Positions 37,201 to 45,357 of a stretch of DNA of 64,000 bases are shown piece after piece. How positions within the stretch are numbered: position 1 is the first letter of the stretch; each line of letters starts with the position of its first letter. The notes under the pieces are model-generated. The model did no database searches. It was not told the DNA's origin and saw only the letters and a program-made list of their open reading frames with translations. This DNA is from Methanoregula sp. GTDB lineage: Archaea > Halobacteriota > Methanomicrobia > Methanomicrobiales > Methanospirillaceae. Location: NCBI GenBank assembly GCA_022710385.1, contig JAKLGZ010000001.1, positions 40,615 through 104,614 on the forward strand, given 5' to 3'. The translations under genes were made by a program, and so were the position numbers.

Positions 37201-37211
37201 CACCTTTATAA
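37201..37211 (+). promoter_or_regulatory. TATA box of the acetolactate decarboxylase gene
   Basis: CACCTTTATAA lies about 40 bp before the ATG at 37247, immediately after the SRAP stop codon, so the gene has its own promoter. Confidence 0.6.
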
Positions 37212-37246
37212 CTCCCCTTTTGTATTGTTCTGCTAAGAGGATTCGT

Positions 37247-38059
37247 ATGAATGCTCCAAAAATCCTGACCCTCGGCGGACTTGTTGTCATCCTTGTCCTC
37301 CTGGCTCTTCTCTTCTCCTCCTGGTTGTCAGGGGGAATCTCCCGCACGGAAAACAGGGATACGCTGTACCAGCTCTCGACCATCGATGCGCTGCAGCAGG
37401 GTGTCTTTGACGGGATTCAGCCGGTGGGCGAGATAAAAAAACATGGGGATTTTGGAATCGGCACCTTCAATGCCCTCGATGGTGAGATGATAGTCCTGGA
37501 AGGAATTGTCTACCAGGCAGCATCTGATGGAAGTGTCGTCATCGTTCCGGATACCATCACCACACCATATACTACCGTTACCTTTTATCGCGAGGATTTC
37601 TCTCTTACTACCGAAGAGGCGATGAACTTTTCGACCTTTTCGAACGTGACGGGGACTTATCTTCCCACGGAGAATATGGTGTATGCGGTCAGGATCCACG
37701 GGATGTTTCCTTTCATGAAGGTACGGTCGGTCCCGCCTCAGCAGAAGCCATATCCGACCCTGTCGGAAGCAGTAGAGAACCAGTCGGTATTCGTGTATAC
37801 CGATATCTCCGGCTGGGTGGTTGGAACCTTCACTCCTTCGTTTTTCGAAGGGATCAATATCGATGGGTACCATCTCCATTTCATCAGCGATGACCGGCAG
37901 AAAGGCGGTCATATTCTCGACTTCACCGTCCCGGCCGGAGCTGTCATCGGATATGACATCACCCCTGACTTTACTCTGGTCCTGCCAACAAGCGGGGACT
38001 TCACCACCGTAGACCTTTCTGAGGACTTGAGCGGGCAGCTGATCGGGGTTGAACACTGA
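37247..38059 (+). CDS. budA: Membrane-anchored acetolactate decarboxylase
   Basis: A 270-residue protein; the domain decarboxylates acetolactate to acetoin. The zinc site is visible as H-L-H in DGYHLHF plus the His of KGGHILDF (about 209-222), with a conserved F-F-E-G just before. GIGTFNALDGEM near 62 is another family mark. An N-terminal hydrophobic helix (residues 6-27, ILTLGGLVVILVLLALLF) makes it exported or anchored, unusual for this enzyme. The start at 37247 is chosen because AAGAGG precedes it and a TATA box lies ~40 bp upstream. A T-rich run (CCTTTTTAAG) follows the stop. Confidence 0.87.
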   Translation: MNAPKILTLGGLVVILVLLALLFSSWLSGGISRTENRDTLYQLSTIDALQQGVFDGIQPVGEIKKHGDFGIGTFNALDGEMIVLEGIVYQAASDGSVVIVPDTITTPYTTVTFYREDFSLTTEEAMNFSTFSNVTGTYLPTENMVYAVRIHGMFPFMKVRSVPPQQKPYPTLSEAVENQSVFVYTDISGWVVGTFTPSFFEGINIDGYHLHFISDDRQKGGHILDFTVPAGAVIGYDITPDFTLVLPTSGDFTTVDLSEDLSGQLIGVEH

Positions 38060-38319
38060 CCCTGTCAACCTTTTTAAGGAACTACCGTCCTGCGTCAGGA
38101 AACAGGAAAACATTCTTATGGAACAAGGGCGCCGGTCTGGAAGAGGGTGTGCTTTTAAAATAATCAATACGAGAGATGTCCAGGGCTGACGTTCCTGGAT
38201 TTTGATGGTCAGTTCGGCAGGAACCTTTTTCTTTGGGAAACCCCGGTCCTCAGCTGGTTTGGTCCGGTATATTGATGCTGTCGGTGGCACCATCATCTTG
38301 TAACGGGGAGAGGTTCTGG

Positions 38320-39105
38320 TCATCCGTGTTGAATCCCACAGCGTACAACATTTTTCCCCTTTACCCTCCCAGCCACCTCCTCGCGGATTCTGATAAAGTC
38401 CGGATCGGCTGGACTCCTGGGGTGGGGCAGTGGTACCGTTACGATACCGGCAACCACCCCCGGCCTTTCAGAGAGGATGATGATCCGGTCGGCGATGTAC
38501 ACTGCTTCCTCAGGGTTGTGTGTTACCATGAGAATAGTGGTCTTCAGTTCCTGCCGGATTCGGAGGATCTCATCCTCAAGTTCCCTCCTGGTAAAGATAT
38601 CGAGGGCCGAGAACGGTTCGTCCATCAGGAGGATTGACGGTCTGATCGCAAGCGCCCGTGCGACTGAGACTCGTTGTTTCATGCCTCCCGAGAGCTCGTG
38701 CGGGAGTGAACGGGCAAATGAGGTGAGGTGAATCAGCGAAAGAAGGTCATCAACCCGGCGATGCACTTCGGTATCTGGGACCTTCTGGGCAGAGAGGCGC
38801 AGGCCGTATATGATGTTCTCTTCCACCGATAGCCACGGGAAGAGTGCATGATCCTGGAAGATCATGGCTGCCGATACTCCCTCTCCCAAGGGCTCTGCTC
38901 TCGTGTGGATTGAGCCCTTATCCTCATGTTCGAGCCCCCCGATGATCCGGAGCAGGGTGGATTTTCCACATCCGGAAGGACCCATGATACAGATGATCTC
39001 TTCGGCTGCGATGTCAAAGCTGACGCCGGAAAGGGCAGGGCAGGATTCACTCTCACCACGGAATGTCTTTTCAATGCCGGAGATCGAGAGGACAGGTTCA
39101 GCCAT
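38320..39105 (-). CDS. NitT/TauT-type ABC importer, ATP-binding subunit
   Basis: A 261-residue ATPase of the SsuB/TauB/NrtD class. Walker A is GPSGCGKST, the Q-loop FQDHALFPW, the signature LSGGMKQR and Walker B ILLMDEP, with the switch His in VTHNPEEA. The ATG at 39105 overlaps the permease stop (TGATG) and is preceded by GGAGGGGAAGG. It is the last gene of a three-gene importer unit. Sulfonate, nitrate, taurine, thiamine-precursor or tungstate/metal-oxyanion substrates are all possible for the family. Confidence 0.93.
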   Translation of the reverse strand: MAEPVLSISGIEKTFRGESESCPALSGVSFDIAAEEIICIMGPSGCGKSTLLRIIGGLEHEDKGSIHTRAEPLGEGVSAAMIFQDHALFPWLSVEENIIYGLRLSAQKVPDTEVHRRVDDLLSLIHLTSFARSLPHELSGGMKQRVSVARALAIRPSILLMDEPFSALDIFTRRELEDEILRIRQELKTTILMVTHNPEEAVYIADRIIILSERPGVVAGIVTVPLPHPRSPADPDFIRIREEVAGRVKGKNVVRCGIQHG

Positions 39106-39890
39106 CAATCCTTCCCCTCCCATGAGAAAAATCTGTCCTGTCCTGCCCTGAAGAGCATGTCAGCACCAAGGCCGATGATCCCGATTACCACCATCCCGGC
39201 CCCGATCACATCGAGCTGTCCGAGATTGTAGGCATACATGATCAAAAATCCGAGACCTGCGGTAGTTCCCGGCAGCATCTCGGCAGCCACCACGCACATC
39301 CACGCGATGGCAAACGAGACCCGGAGCCCGGTCCAGATCCGGGGAAGGGCTCCGGGAAGGACCACCGTCCGCAGTTTTTCGAAGGTTGTGGCATGGAACA
39401 TCTCTGCAACCTCGATCCACCTCACCCGTATTCCCTTGACTCCATCTACCGTGTTGATCAGGATCGGGAAGAATGCACCAAGTGCGATGATGAACAGGAT
39501 CGAGTTGATTCCAATCCCGAACCATGCAATGGCAAACGGCATCCATGCTATCGGGGGGATCGGGCGGAGGACCTGGATGGCAGGGTTGAGGTAGGCCTGG
39601 ACCTCAGAGGACCAGCCGATGAGGAGGCCAACCGGGATAGCCAGTACTGCCGCACAGAAAAATCCGGTGAGCACCTCCTTCAGACTTACCATGGTGTTTG
39701 CAATCAGGCTCTCCCCGCCGAGCACCGGCTGTGCCGGGTGAAGCAGCACCTCGGCGATTTCGGTGAGCGAGGGGAGGATATAGTTATTATCGATCACCAG
39801 TGCAGCACATTCCCATGCCACGAGCAGGAGAATGATGACCGCCAGCCCTTTTCCGTATTCACGAACCTTCTGTTTCGAAATCAGTACCAT
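39105..39890 (-). CDS. NitT/TauT-type ABC importer, permease subunit
   Basis: A 261-residue membrane protein with six predicted helices. The BPD inner-membrane signature E-x-x-x-x-x-G-x-x-x-x-x-x-x-x-L-P is seen in MFHATTFEKLRTVVLPGALP (about 166-185), where the EAA loop contacts the ATPase. I-P-P-I-A-W-M-P-F near 112 is typical of SsuC. The start lies 32 bp inside the binding-protein gene and the stop overlaps the ATPase start, so all three are tightly coupled. Confidence 0.92.
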   Translation of the reverse strand: MVLISKQKVREYGKGLAVIILLLVAWECAALVIDNNYILPSLTEIAEVLLHPAQPVLGGESLIANTMVSLKEVLTGFFCAAVLAIPVGLLIGWSSEVQAYLNPAIQVLRPIPPIAWMPFAIAWFGIGINSILFIIALGAFFPILINTVDGVKGIRVRWIEVAEMFHATTFEKLRTVVLPGALPRIWTGLRVSFAIAWMCVVAAEMLPGTTAGLGFLIMYAYNLGQLDVIGAGMVVIGIIGLGADMLFRAGQDRFFSWEGKD

Positions 39891-41082
39891 AGAACCTCAC
39901 CGTGATATTCTCGTATGCACATGCCTCGCGAACCATCTCTTCCTGGATGGAGCTCTGGACCGTCGCAATGATCACCGGCCTGCCGGCAGCAGACCGCCCC
40001 TTTGCCCAAATGACAAAATCATTCCAATCCCGCAGAGGCGAACCGTTCGGAACCACGAGACCAGAACCCCCGGTGTTGATCGACTGGATGATGACGGCAG
40101 GATTGCCAAGTGCTATCTGGAGTTCTGCGGGGACAGAGCCAACGTAGGCTCCTTCAAGGGCGTTCTGACCTATTGTCGTCATGATCCCCCCTCCCGACTG
40201 GCCCATGATGAGGTTGACATGAGCTGCAGGTGTCCCATTGACAAGAAGAGTACAGGTGACCGGCCTCGAGAGGGATGGGTCATCCGGGACCAGGCAGAAC
40301 CCATACCGGTCACAGAAATACTGCGAGTCCTTGACCATGACATAGACGGGGGCATAATTGTCACTCGAGGGGATGTATCCGATGTTGAGGGTCGGAATAG
40401 TGGGATTGACTGTGGGGACAGCGGTGCCATCCAGAAACAATGCACCCTTCGCAGGTACCGTACTATCAACCCATACCATCGGATCATAACTGTCACTTCC
40501 CCCTGTGATCGAATCGATAGCATACTGGACAATCGAAGCTTCCGGTGGTGTTGCATCAGCGGTAAATACCATGTTTTCAAAAGACCGCTGTTCGACGGCC
40601 AGCGGATCAAGCGTTCCCTGAGGGGTGAGGATCGGCCCTTTGCCATACACCCAGTGTGCGGTAATGTTCTCGGCAAGGGGCGTATTCTCGTTGGTACGGT
40701 CGATTGCAGCGGTGGTGAGGGCTGAAAGGAGTGCCGCGAGGTCAGGATAAGCCTGGATAGTATCGTTCCGTAAAACCAGGACATTGATAGCAGCGTTGTC
40801 CCATTTGCCCGGTGGCGGGAGATCGGCGGGAACGGCTATCCGTTTTCCGATACCGGAGAGTTCAGCATTGGAGACGATCGGCTCCCAGATCAGGAACGCA
40901 TCGATCTGGCCGGTGTTCAGGAGCTGGGCCATAGAACCGGCTGATGCATAGAGGAGTGAAACGGAAGGCGGGGAATCACGAGAAGGAAAAAGATCGGGGG
41001 CGGAAGGGTGCATCAGGAGCAGGAGAACAAGCAGAATGAACCCTGCAATGAACAAGTACCGGACTACGTGGGATTTCCCCAT
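39859..41082 (-). CDS. ABC importer binding protein, apparently circularly permuted NMT1/TauA type
   Basis: A 407-residue exported binding protein with an N-terminal hydrophobic signal-anchor (8-24). The order of family segments is inverted. Residues 38-130 carry what is normally the distal half (LLNTGQIDAFLIWEPIVSNA, then Y-P-D-L-A-A-L-L). Residues ~228-400 carry the normal N-terminal half: TLNIGYIPSSDNYAPVYVMV, then the G-S-V-P-A-E-L-Q-I-A-L block and VIIATVQSSIQEEMVREA. The frame then ends where the family would continue into the Q-I-D-A segment. Reading the C-terminus into the N-terminus would restore standard order. Its last codons overlap the permease gene. Substrate unknown. Confidence 0.85.
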   Translation of the reverse strand: MGKSHVVRYLFIAGFILLVLLLLMHPSAPDLFPSRDSPPSVSLLYASAGSMAQLLNTGQIDAFLIWEPIVSNAELSGIGKRIAVPADLPPPGKWDNAAINVLVLRNDTIQAYPDLAALLSALTTAAIDRTNENTPLAENITAHWVYGKGPILTPQGTLDPLAVEQRSFENMVFTADATPPEASIVQYAIDSITGGSDSYDPMVWVDSTVPAKGALFLDGTAVPTVNPTIPTLNIGYIPSSDNYAPVYVMVKDSQYFCDRYGFCLVPDDPSLSRPVTCTLLVNGTPAAHVNLIMGQSGGGIMTTIGQNALEGAYVGSVPAELQIALGNPAVIIQSINTGGSGLVVPNGSPLRDWNDFVIWAKGRSAAGRPVIIATVQSSIQEEMVREACAYENITVRFYGTDFETEGS

Positions 41083-41113
41083 GAAAGGATCGCTCTCAGG
41101 GGGTGTATGAGGT

Positions 41114-41129
41114 TCTCCTATTTATGCTG
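41114..41129 (-). promoter_or_regulatory. TATA box of the ABC importer unit
   Basis: CCAGCATAAATAGGAG on the minus strand lies about 37 bp upstream of the binding-protein ATG. Confidence 0.5.
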
Positions 41130-41447
41130 GAGGAATTTTACTCTGGAAGAGCGGATATCACTTTGGACAGGATTGGGAAAACAGGGAGCGGTGCTGCTTG
41201 CCGGAGGCTGGATCACCTCTATCGGTTCCCGGTTTTTTCCCATCGTCTTTTTCGGGGTGCACATTCATCATGACAGGAAAGAGCACCACCTTTGAGAACC
41301 TCATCGAATTGCATACTGCGGGAGCTGGCATCCCTGGTGTGCACAAGAGCAGAGAAGATTGGTGAAAACCACCGGAATATCCCCTGGGGGTGGCCGGATA
41401 CGTTGCACATGAACCCGGAATGTGCACTCTCATTCCCGGTAAAAAGA
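41130..41447 (-). other. Gene-free stretch between protease and importer genes
   Basis: No convincing gene on either strand; short frames lack ribosome-binding sites. Probably the 3' region of the lipoprotein-protease gene plus promoter-proximal DNA of the importer. Confidence 0.4.
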
Positions 41448-42704
41448 TTACAGTGGTTCTATCAGGATCCGATAGTCGTTCCCTGATTTTTCCACCAGCT
41501 TGATTCTGAGGTTATTTGCCTGATCGACAAACTCATCCTTCTCTTCAACATCGAATGCAGCCCCTTCCAGGTAGGGGATGCCGGGATTGGCATCGATCAA
41601 TTTCACGGGTGCTTCTCCGTGGTGACATTCAGGGATATGATCGTCGGCAAACATGATGAGTATCCCGTGATCAGGCAATACTTTATCCACTCCAATCGGT
41701 GCACGATTCTCAACCAGGTAGTAGGTAGAGGAAGAGATAGGTATCCTGACGGCCAGTACCGGAGAGGATGGATCTTCGAGAGGCCCGAGCATCACTTCCG
41801 TCCTGTTATCCGGATTTACGATCCGAATCTTCTCTTCACCCAGCCATCCTAGCCGTATCCGAGTCCAGGAACAGATCCCCGGAGGTGAGGTGTCGTTTCG
41901 GTAAAAATGGCAGGACATGGGATCCCAGTACCCCATATTGATCATGGAATTGCGAAACACCTCCAGTTCAGGACCTGGCTTTGCCTGAAGGTCGTGGTCA
42001 TAGAGGCAGGGGACCATCCGGTTTCCGTCTTTTACTCCGCCAAGGATATGGGCGATGTCATGGAAGTTCGTCCCCATGTGAGCCTGGGAGGTGAAAATGG
42101 CTACTCCTCCATTTACGATCTCCCCGCTGGGTGCTGTGAGGACGCTCGTCTCTGTCCAGCCCAGCATTCCCGGATGACCACAAAGGCCTACCATTCCATA
42201 ATCCGGCGTAAGAGCTCCCAGCTGGATCACCACAAAATCGTATTCAGAGAAGTCATAGTCAGCATCTGCTGCAGCCAGCACATCCTCGATAAGATATCTC
42301 ACCCGGGTCCGGTTCACTTCAAGATTTCGTGACGATATCCGGTAGTACGAGCTCTCATGCGGGAGCGTATACCATGTTGGTGTTACTTCTCCATTCAGGC
42401 AGACTGCTCCATACGACATGGACTGGATAAAGGAATTGACCTGGTTATTGTACCGGTTCACAAAGAAATCCCGCTCGAGGGGAGGTTTCACATCCGGAAA
42501 TTCAACGAGGATGATCAAGGGTTTTAATTCCTTACAGGGGATTGATGCTGCAGCCTGTCCGGAAGAAGTGACCACCGATCGGGCATCGGGGGCGGTTGTC
42601 GATATTAATGTCGGGGATCCAGGCCCGTTTTCACGTTGTCTAGCCATACACCCGGAGGCAGCTACCAGAAGGATAAGCAGAAGGATCAGGAGGATTTTTT
42701 TCAT
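41448..42704 (-). CDS. M6-like lipoprotein metalloprotease with HDxxH site
   Basis: A 418-residue exported lipoprotein (lipobox AASGC, Cys19). Its layout resembles M6/immune-inhibitor-A-type peptidases: a strand L-I-I-L-V-E-F-P-D near 63-71, a helix-rich N-lobe, the zinc motif H215-D-x-x-H219 in FHDIAHILGG, a downstream LYDHD that could give the third ligand, and a Y-W-D-P-M-S Met-turn-like segment near 258. The usual HExxH Glu is Asp, so activity is uncertain. The promoter is shared with the divergent deaminase gene. Role could be surface-protein turnover. Confidence 0.72.
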   Translation of the reverse strand: MKKILLILLLILLVAASGCMARQRENGPGSPTLISTTAPDARSVVTSSGQAAASIPCKELKPLIILVEFPDVKPPLERDFFVNRYNNQVNSFIQSMSYGAVCLNGEVTPTWYTLPHESSYYRISSRNLEVNRTRVRYLIEDVLAAADADYDFSEYDFVVIQLGALTPDYGMVGLCGHPGMLGWTETSVLTAPSGEIVNGGVAIFTSQAHMGTNFHDIAHILGGVKDGNRMVPCLYDHDLQAKPGPELEVFRNSMINMGYWDPMSCHFYRNDTSPPGICSWTRIRLGWLGEEKIRIVNPDNRTEVMLGPLEDPSSPVLAVRIPISSSTYYLVENRAPIGVDKVLPDHGILIMFADDHIPECHHGEAPVKLIDANPGIPYLEGAAFDVEEKDEFVDQANNLRIKLVEKSGNDYRILIEPL

Positions 42705-42724
42705 ATCGCATCAGGGATCATTAC

Positions 42725-42743
42725 CTACATATAAAAATATATT
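42725..42743. promoter_or_regulatory. Divergent AT-rich promoter between protease and deaminase genes
   Basis: CTACATATAAAAATATATT reads as a TATA box on both strands, about 25-35 bp from each start codon. Confidence 0.6.
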
Positions 42744-42768
42744 CCAGACGAGGGAAAGAGTATGGTCA

Positions 42769-43248
42769 ATGGTAGGTAATCAATCTCTCTCGAGAAACGA
42801 TCCTGCGATACAAGGATTTATGCAGGCTGCGGTGGAGGAGGCACAGAAGGGACTGGCTGAAGGGGGAATTCCCATCGGCTCGGTACTGGTGATCGACGGG
42901 GCAATTGTCGGGAGGGGGCACAACCGCCGGATCCAGAAAGGGAGTGCCGTGCTCCATGCCGAGATGGACTGCCTTGAGAATGCAGGCCGGCTGGGATACC
43001 GTGACTATCGCCGATCGGTACTCTTCTCCACTCTCTCCCCCTGCGACATGTGCAGCGGCGCAGTCCTGTTATACAAAATCCCCACTGTCGTTATTGGAGA
43101 GAACCGGACCTTCCAGGGACCGGAAGGATATCTCCGGTCACGGGGCGTGGATCTGGTTATTCTGAACGATAGGGAATGTATCAGGATGATGGAGGAATTC
43201 ATCGCGGACAACCCGGAGTTATGGAATGAAGATATCGGGGAGGAGTAG
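42769..43248 (+). CDS. Cytosine/creatinine-deaminase-like (CDA fold) enzyme
   Basis: A 159-residue cytoplasmic zinc deaminase. HAEMDCLE near residue 64 gives the His ligand and catalytic Glu, and PCDMCSGA near 91-98 gives the two Cys ligands. The domain is closest in appearance to yeast-type cytosine deaminase (F-M-Q-A-A-V-E-E-A at the start, I-P-I-G-S-V-L-V near 31). The frame is open far upstream but the start is placed at 42769, after the shared TATA box. The creatininase-family gene 145 bp downstream may act on related substrates. Confidence 0.87.
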   Translation: MVGNQSLSRNDPAIQGFMQAAVEEAQKGLAEGGIPIGSVLVIDGAIVGRGHNRRIQKGSAVLHAEMDCLENAGRLGYRDYRRSVLFSTLSPCDMCSGAVLLYKIPTVVIGENRTFQGPEGYLRSRGVDLVILNDRECIRMMEEFIADNPELWNEDIGEE

Positions 43249-43392
43249 CGGGATATCTTCAAAAAAATAAGACAGGACTCTGTATCTCATACTGCGCATT
43301 CGCTCTTCATAGAAGATCCATTGGTGAAGGAACGAGCATTCCAAAGCATATTTGAGCGACCGCGATCCAAGCACAGTCCAGGGAAAAGCACC

Positions 43393-44181
43393 ATGGAGAA
43401 AAACCCTCTTCTCATCCAGCATCTCACTGCCGGAGATTACCGGAAAGAACCTTTTGAGAAGGTGATCCTGCCCCTCGGCTCGCTCGAAAGTCACGGGGAT
43501 CATCTCCCATTTGGTACCGACTCACTGACGGCATATCTGCTTGCTCTTGAGGTTGCAAAGCGAGTTCCGAACACCGCTGTTCTTCCCCCTCTCCCATACG
43601 GGATGAGCGAAGCGTACAAAGAGTTTTCATTCACCGTCTCCCTCCGTCCCGAGACCGAGACCGCAATCATCAATGATATCCTCGAATCCCTGTACCGGGA
43701 AGGGATCAACAAGGTTTTCATCCTGAATGGCCACGACGGCAATATCGCCTCAATCGAGATGGCAGCCCGCATGGCCAAAGCAGCACATCCTGAAATGAAG
43801 ATCCTCTCCCTCGATGCCTGGTGGAATACCCTGAAAGAGCTGCTCCCCCCTGGTTTTTTCGAAGTATGGAACGGCCTCGGGCATGGGGGTGAAGGTGAAC
43901 TATCGATCGGTCTTGCCCTCTTTCCTGATCTCTGCGAACCGGGGCAGGCAAGGGGGGTTGTTCCACGGCTTCCCCCCTATGTCGATGTAAAATGGATGTT
44001 TTCGGAGCTGACCGATTGTGGTGCCACCGGAGATCCCACGAAAGCGACCCGGGAGAAGGGAGTCATGATAAAAGAGACGCTTGTCGATGCCATTGCCGGT
44101 ATACTCACCTCCCTGGACGAATCCGGATGGGACTACCGCTCCCCTGAAGTAAAGGGTGGAAGCAATCGCGAAACAAAATAA
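43393..44181 (+). CDS. Creatininase-family amidohydrolase
   Basis: A 262-residue cytoplasmic metal-dependent hydrolase. Metal ligands are visible in LGSLESHGDHLPFGTD (about 23-38: Glu, His, Asp) and in N-G-H-D-G-N near 112, with the second-shell Glu in GHGGEGELS near 160. Family members hydrolyse creatinine, formamides (ArfB in F420/riboflavin synthesis of methanogens) or process mycofactocin peptide. The archaeal setting makes the FAPy-type deformylase worth considering, but the sequence does not decide. The start chosen is the ATG giving typical family length. Confidence 0.85.
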   Translation: MEKNPLLIQHLTAGDYRKEPFEKVILPLGSLESHGDHLPFGTDSLTAYLLALEVAKRVPNTAVLPPLPYGMSEAYKEFSFTVSLRPETETAIINDILESLYREGINKVFILNGHDGNIASIEMAARMAKAAHPEMKILSLDAWWNTLKELLPPGFFEVWNGLGHGGEGELSIGLALFPDLCEPGQARGVVPRLPPYVDVKWMFSELTDCGATGDPTKATREKGVMIKETLVDAIAGILTSLDESGWDYRSPEVKGGSNRETK

Positions 44182-44317
44182 CCTGGAATTCATAAATCCC
44201 ATGCGGCTGGGAATTTTCGGTAGAAGGGGTGAGACACGGCACCATCCGTGATGCACGGTATCTGGGTGACCCAATCTTTTTCACCTTTTTTCTTCCATAG
44301 AATAGCGGGATATCATC

Positions 44318-44752
44318 ATGGACTTTTCCGAATGTATTGCGTTTGCGAACGCAAATCCGGTTACGTACATTGCAACTATGGACGGGGATCAACCCCGTGT
44401 CAGGGCATTTGCGATGTGGTTTGCCGACGAGACCGGTTTTTACTATCACACTGGCACTCCAAAGGGCATCTATTCCCAGATCTCAAAGAATCCGAAGACA
44501 GAGCTCTGTTTCTATGCACCAAGTCCGGACGGGGCCGGGAGAATGATGCGGGTGGCGGGCAGTGTCGAGTTCCTCACCGATACAGCCCTTGAGGAGCGGC
44601 TCTACCGGGACCGGCGGTGGGTGAAAGACCTGGTGAAAGCAGGGCCGAAGGATGCCAAGGTTGCCATGTTCAGAGTAGCCCACGGGGAGGCATATTTCTG
44701 GACGATGGAGTATAATATGCGGGAACGGGAAGCACCCCGTGTGAGGTTCTGA
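44318..44752 (+). CDS. Pyridoxamine 5'-phosphate oxidase-like flavin/F420-binding protein
   Basis: A 144-residue split-barrel protein of the PNPOx-like superfamily. P-V-T-Y-I-A-T at 14-20, P-R-V-R-A-F near 26, T-G-x-P-K-G-I-Y near 46-53 and V-A-G-S-V-E-F near 79 match the FMN-binding barrel. In methanogens such proteins bind FMN or F420. No partner gene adjoins. It is followed by a T-rich run and then a 600-bp region holding a decayed gene fragment. Confidence 0.85.
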   Translation: MDFSECIAFANANPVTYIATMDGDQPRVRAFAMWFADETGFYYHTGTPKGIYSQISKNPKTELCFYAPSPDGAGRMMRVAGSVEFLTDTALEERLYRDRRWVKDLVKAGPKDAKVAMFRVAHGEAYFWTMEYNMREREAPRVRF

Positions 44753-44953
44753 TCCTCCTTGAATCTGTTCATCTGTTTTTTGCAGAATAGTCTTGCCTGA
44801 TCTCTTTCCATTTCTCTCCTCCTACTTGGTTGTTGTCAAATCCTTGGAATGCGAAAAATGATGGTAATTTGATGGCGATTGCGTTTTCGAGATTTGAAAA
44901 AGAGAGATCCCCTCCAGATTTCCGGAAGGCTTACTCTCGGGATTCGGTAATAA

Positions 44954-45268
44954 TCATCCATTGTTTATTGTGAAATATTCATTGCTTGTATCTGTACAGC
45001 CTGGGTAACTTGTACTTGTGACCCTGATTCGGTAATCAATCCCAGGGGAGTGTTGTACGGGAATGTCAGACTATATGTGCCTGAGCCACCGGTTCCTATG
45101 GGAGTACTAGATGTGACCACTACACAGAGACTGTCTCGCCTCTTAACGCTTCAATTTTCACCGCTGAACCTGGATTACCACTATAGGTCCACCTTATTGG
45201 GTGCAAAGATCCTGGCTTCCAGTTCTCACCGCTATTAGACGACGTTACTGTGGGAGCATCCAAATTAT
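44954..45268 (-). pseudogene. Decayed, orphan C-terminal KNH-like module
   Basis: Reading the minus strand in changing frames gives NSGENWKPGS, IRWTYSGNPGSAVKIEALRG, then (after a frame change) TPIGTGGSGTYSLTFPYNT, then (after another) DYRIRVTSTSYPGCTDTSN and F-T-I-N-N-G-stop. This is the same ~100-residue module as in the giant 5' protein and at the C-terminus of the 46483 and 49907 products. At least two frameshifts and no start codon show it is dead. The rest of the parent gene is absent. Confidence 0.85.
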
Positions 45269-45282
45269 ATTAAAAGATATAC
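45264..45282 (+). promoter_or_regulatory. TATA-box candidate upstream of the 45358 radical SAM gene
   Basis: ATTATATTAAAAGATATAC lies about 80 bp before the ATG; GGTGGATCC precedes the start as a ribosome-binding site. Confidence 0.45.
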
Positions 45283-45357
45283 TTATTACAAAATGATTGT
45301 GACTGAGTACACTTTGATTACTAGGTAAAATCATGGAACTGGGATAATGGTGGATCC

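Noticed and set aside
37328..38323. 331-codon minus-strand frame across the acetolactate decarboxylase gene
   Set aside because: Antisense to conserved zinc-binding residues; its unique first 85 codons have no ribosome-binding site and an implausible composition.
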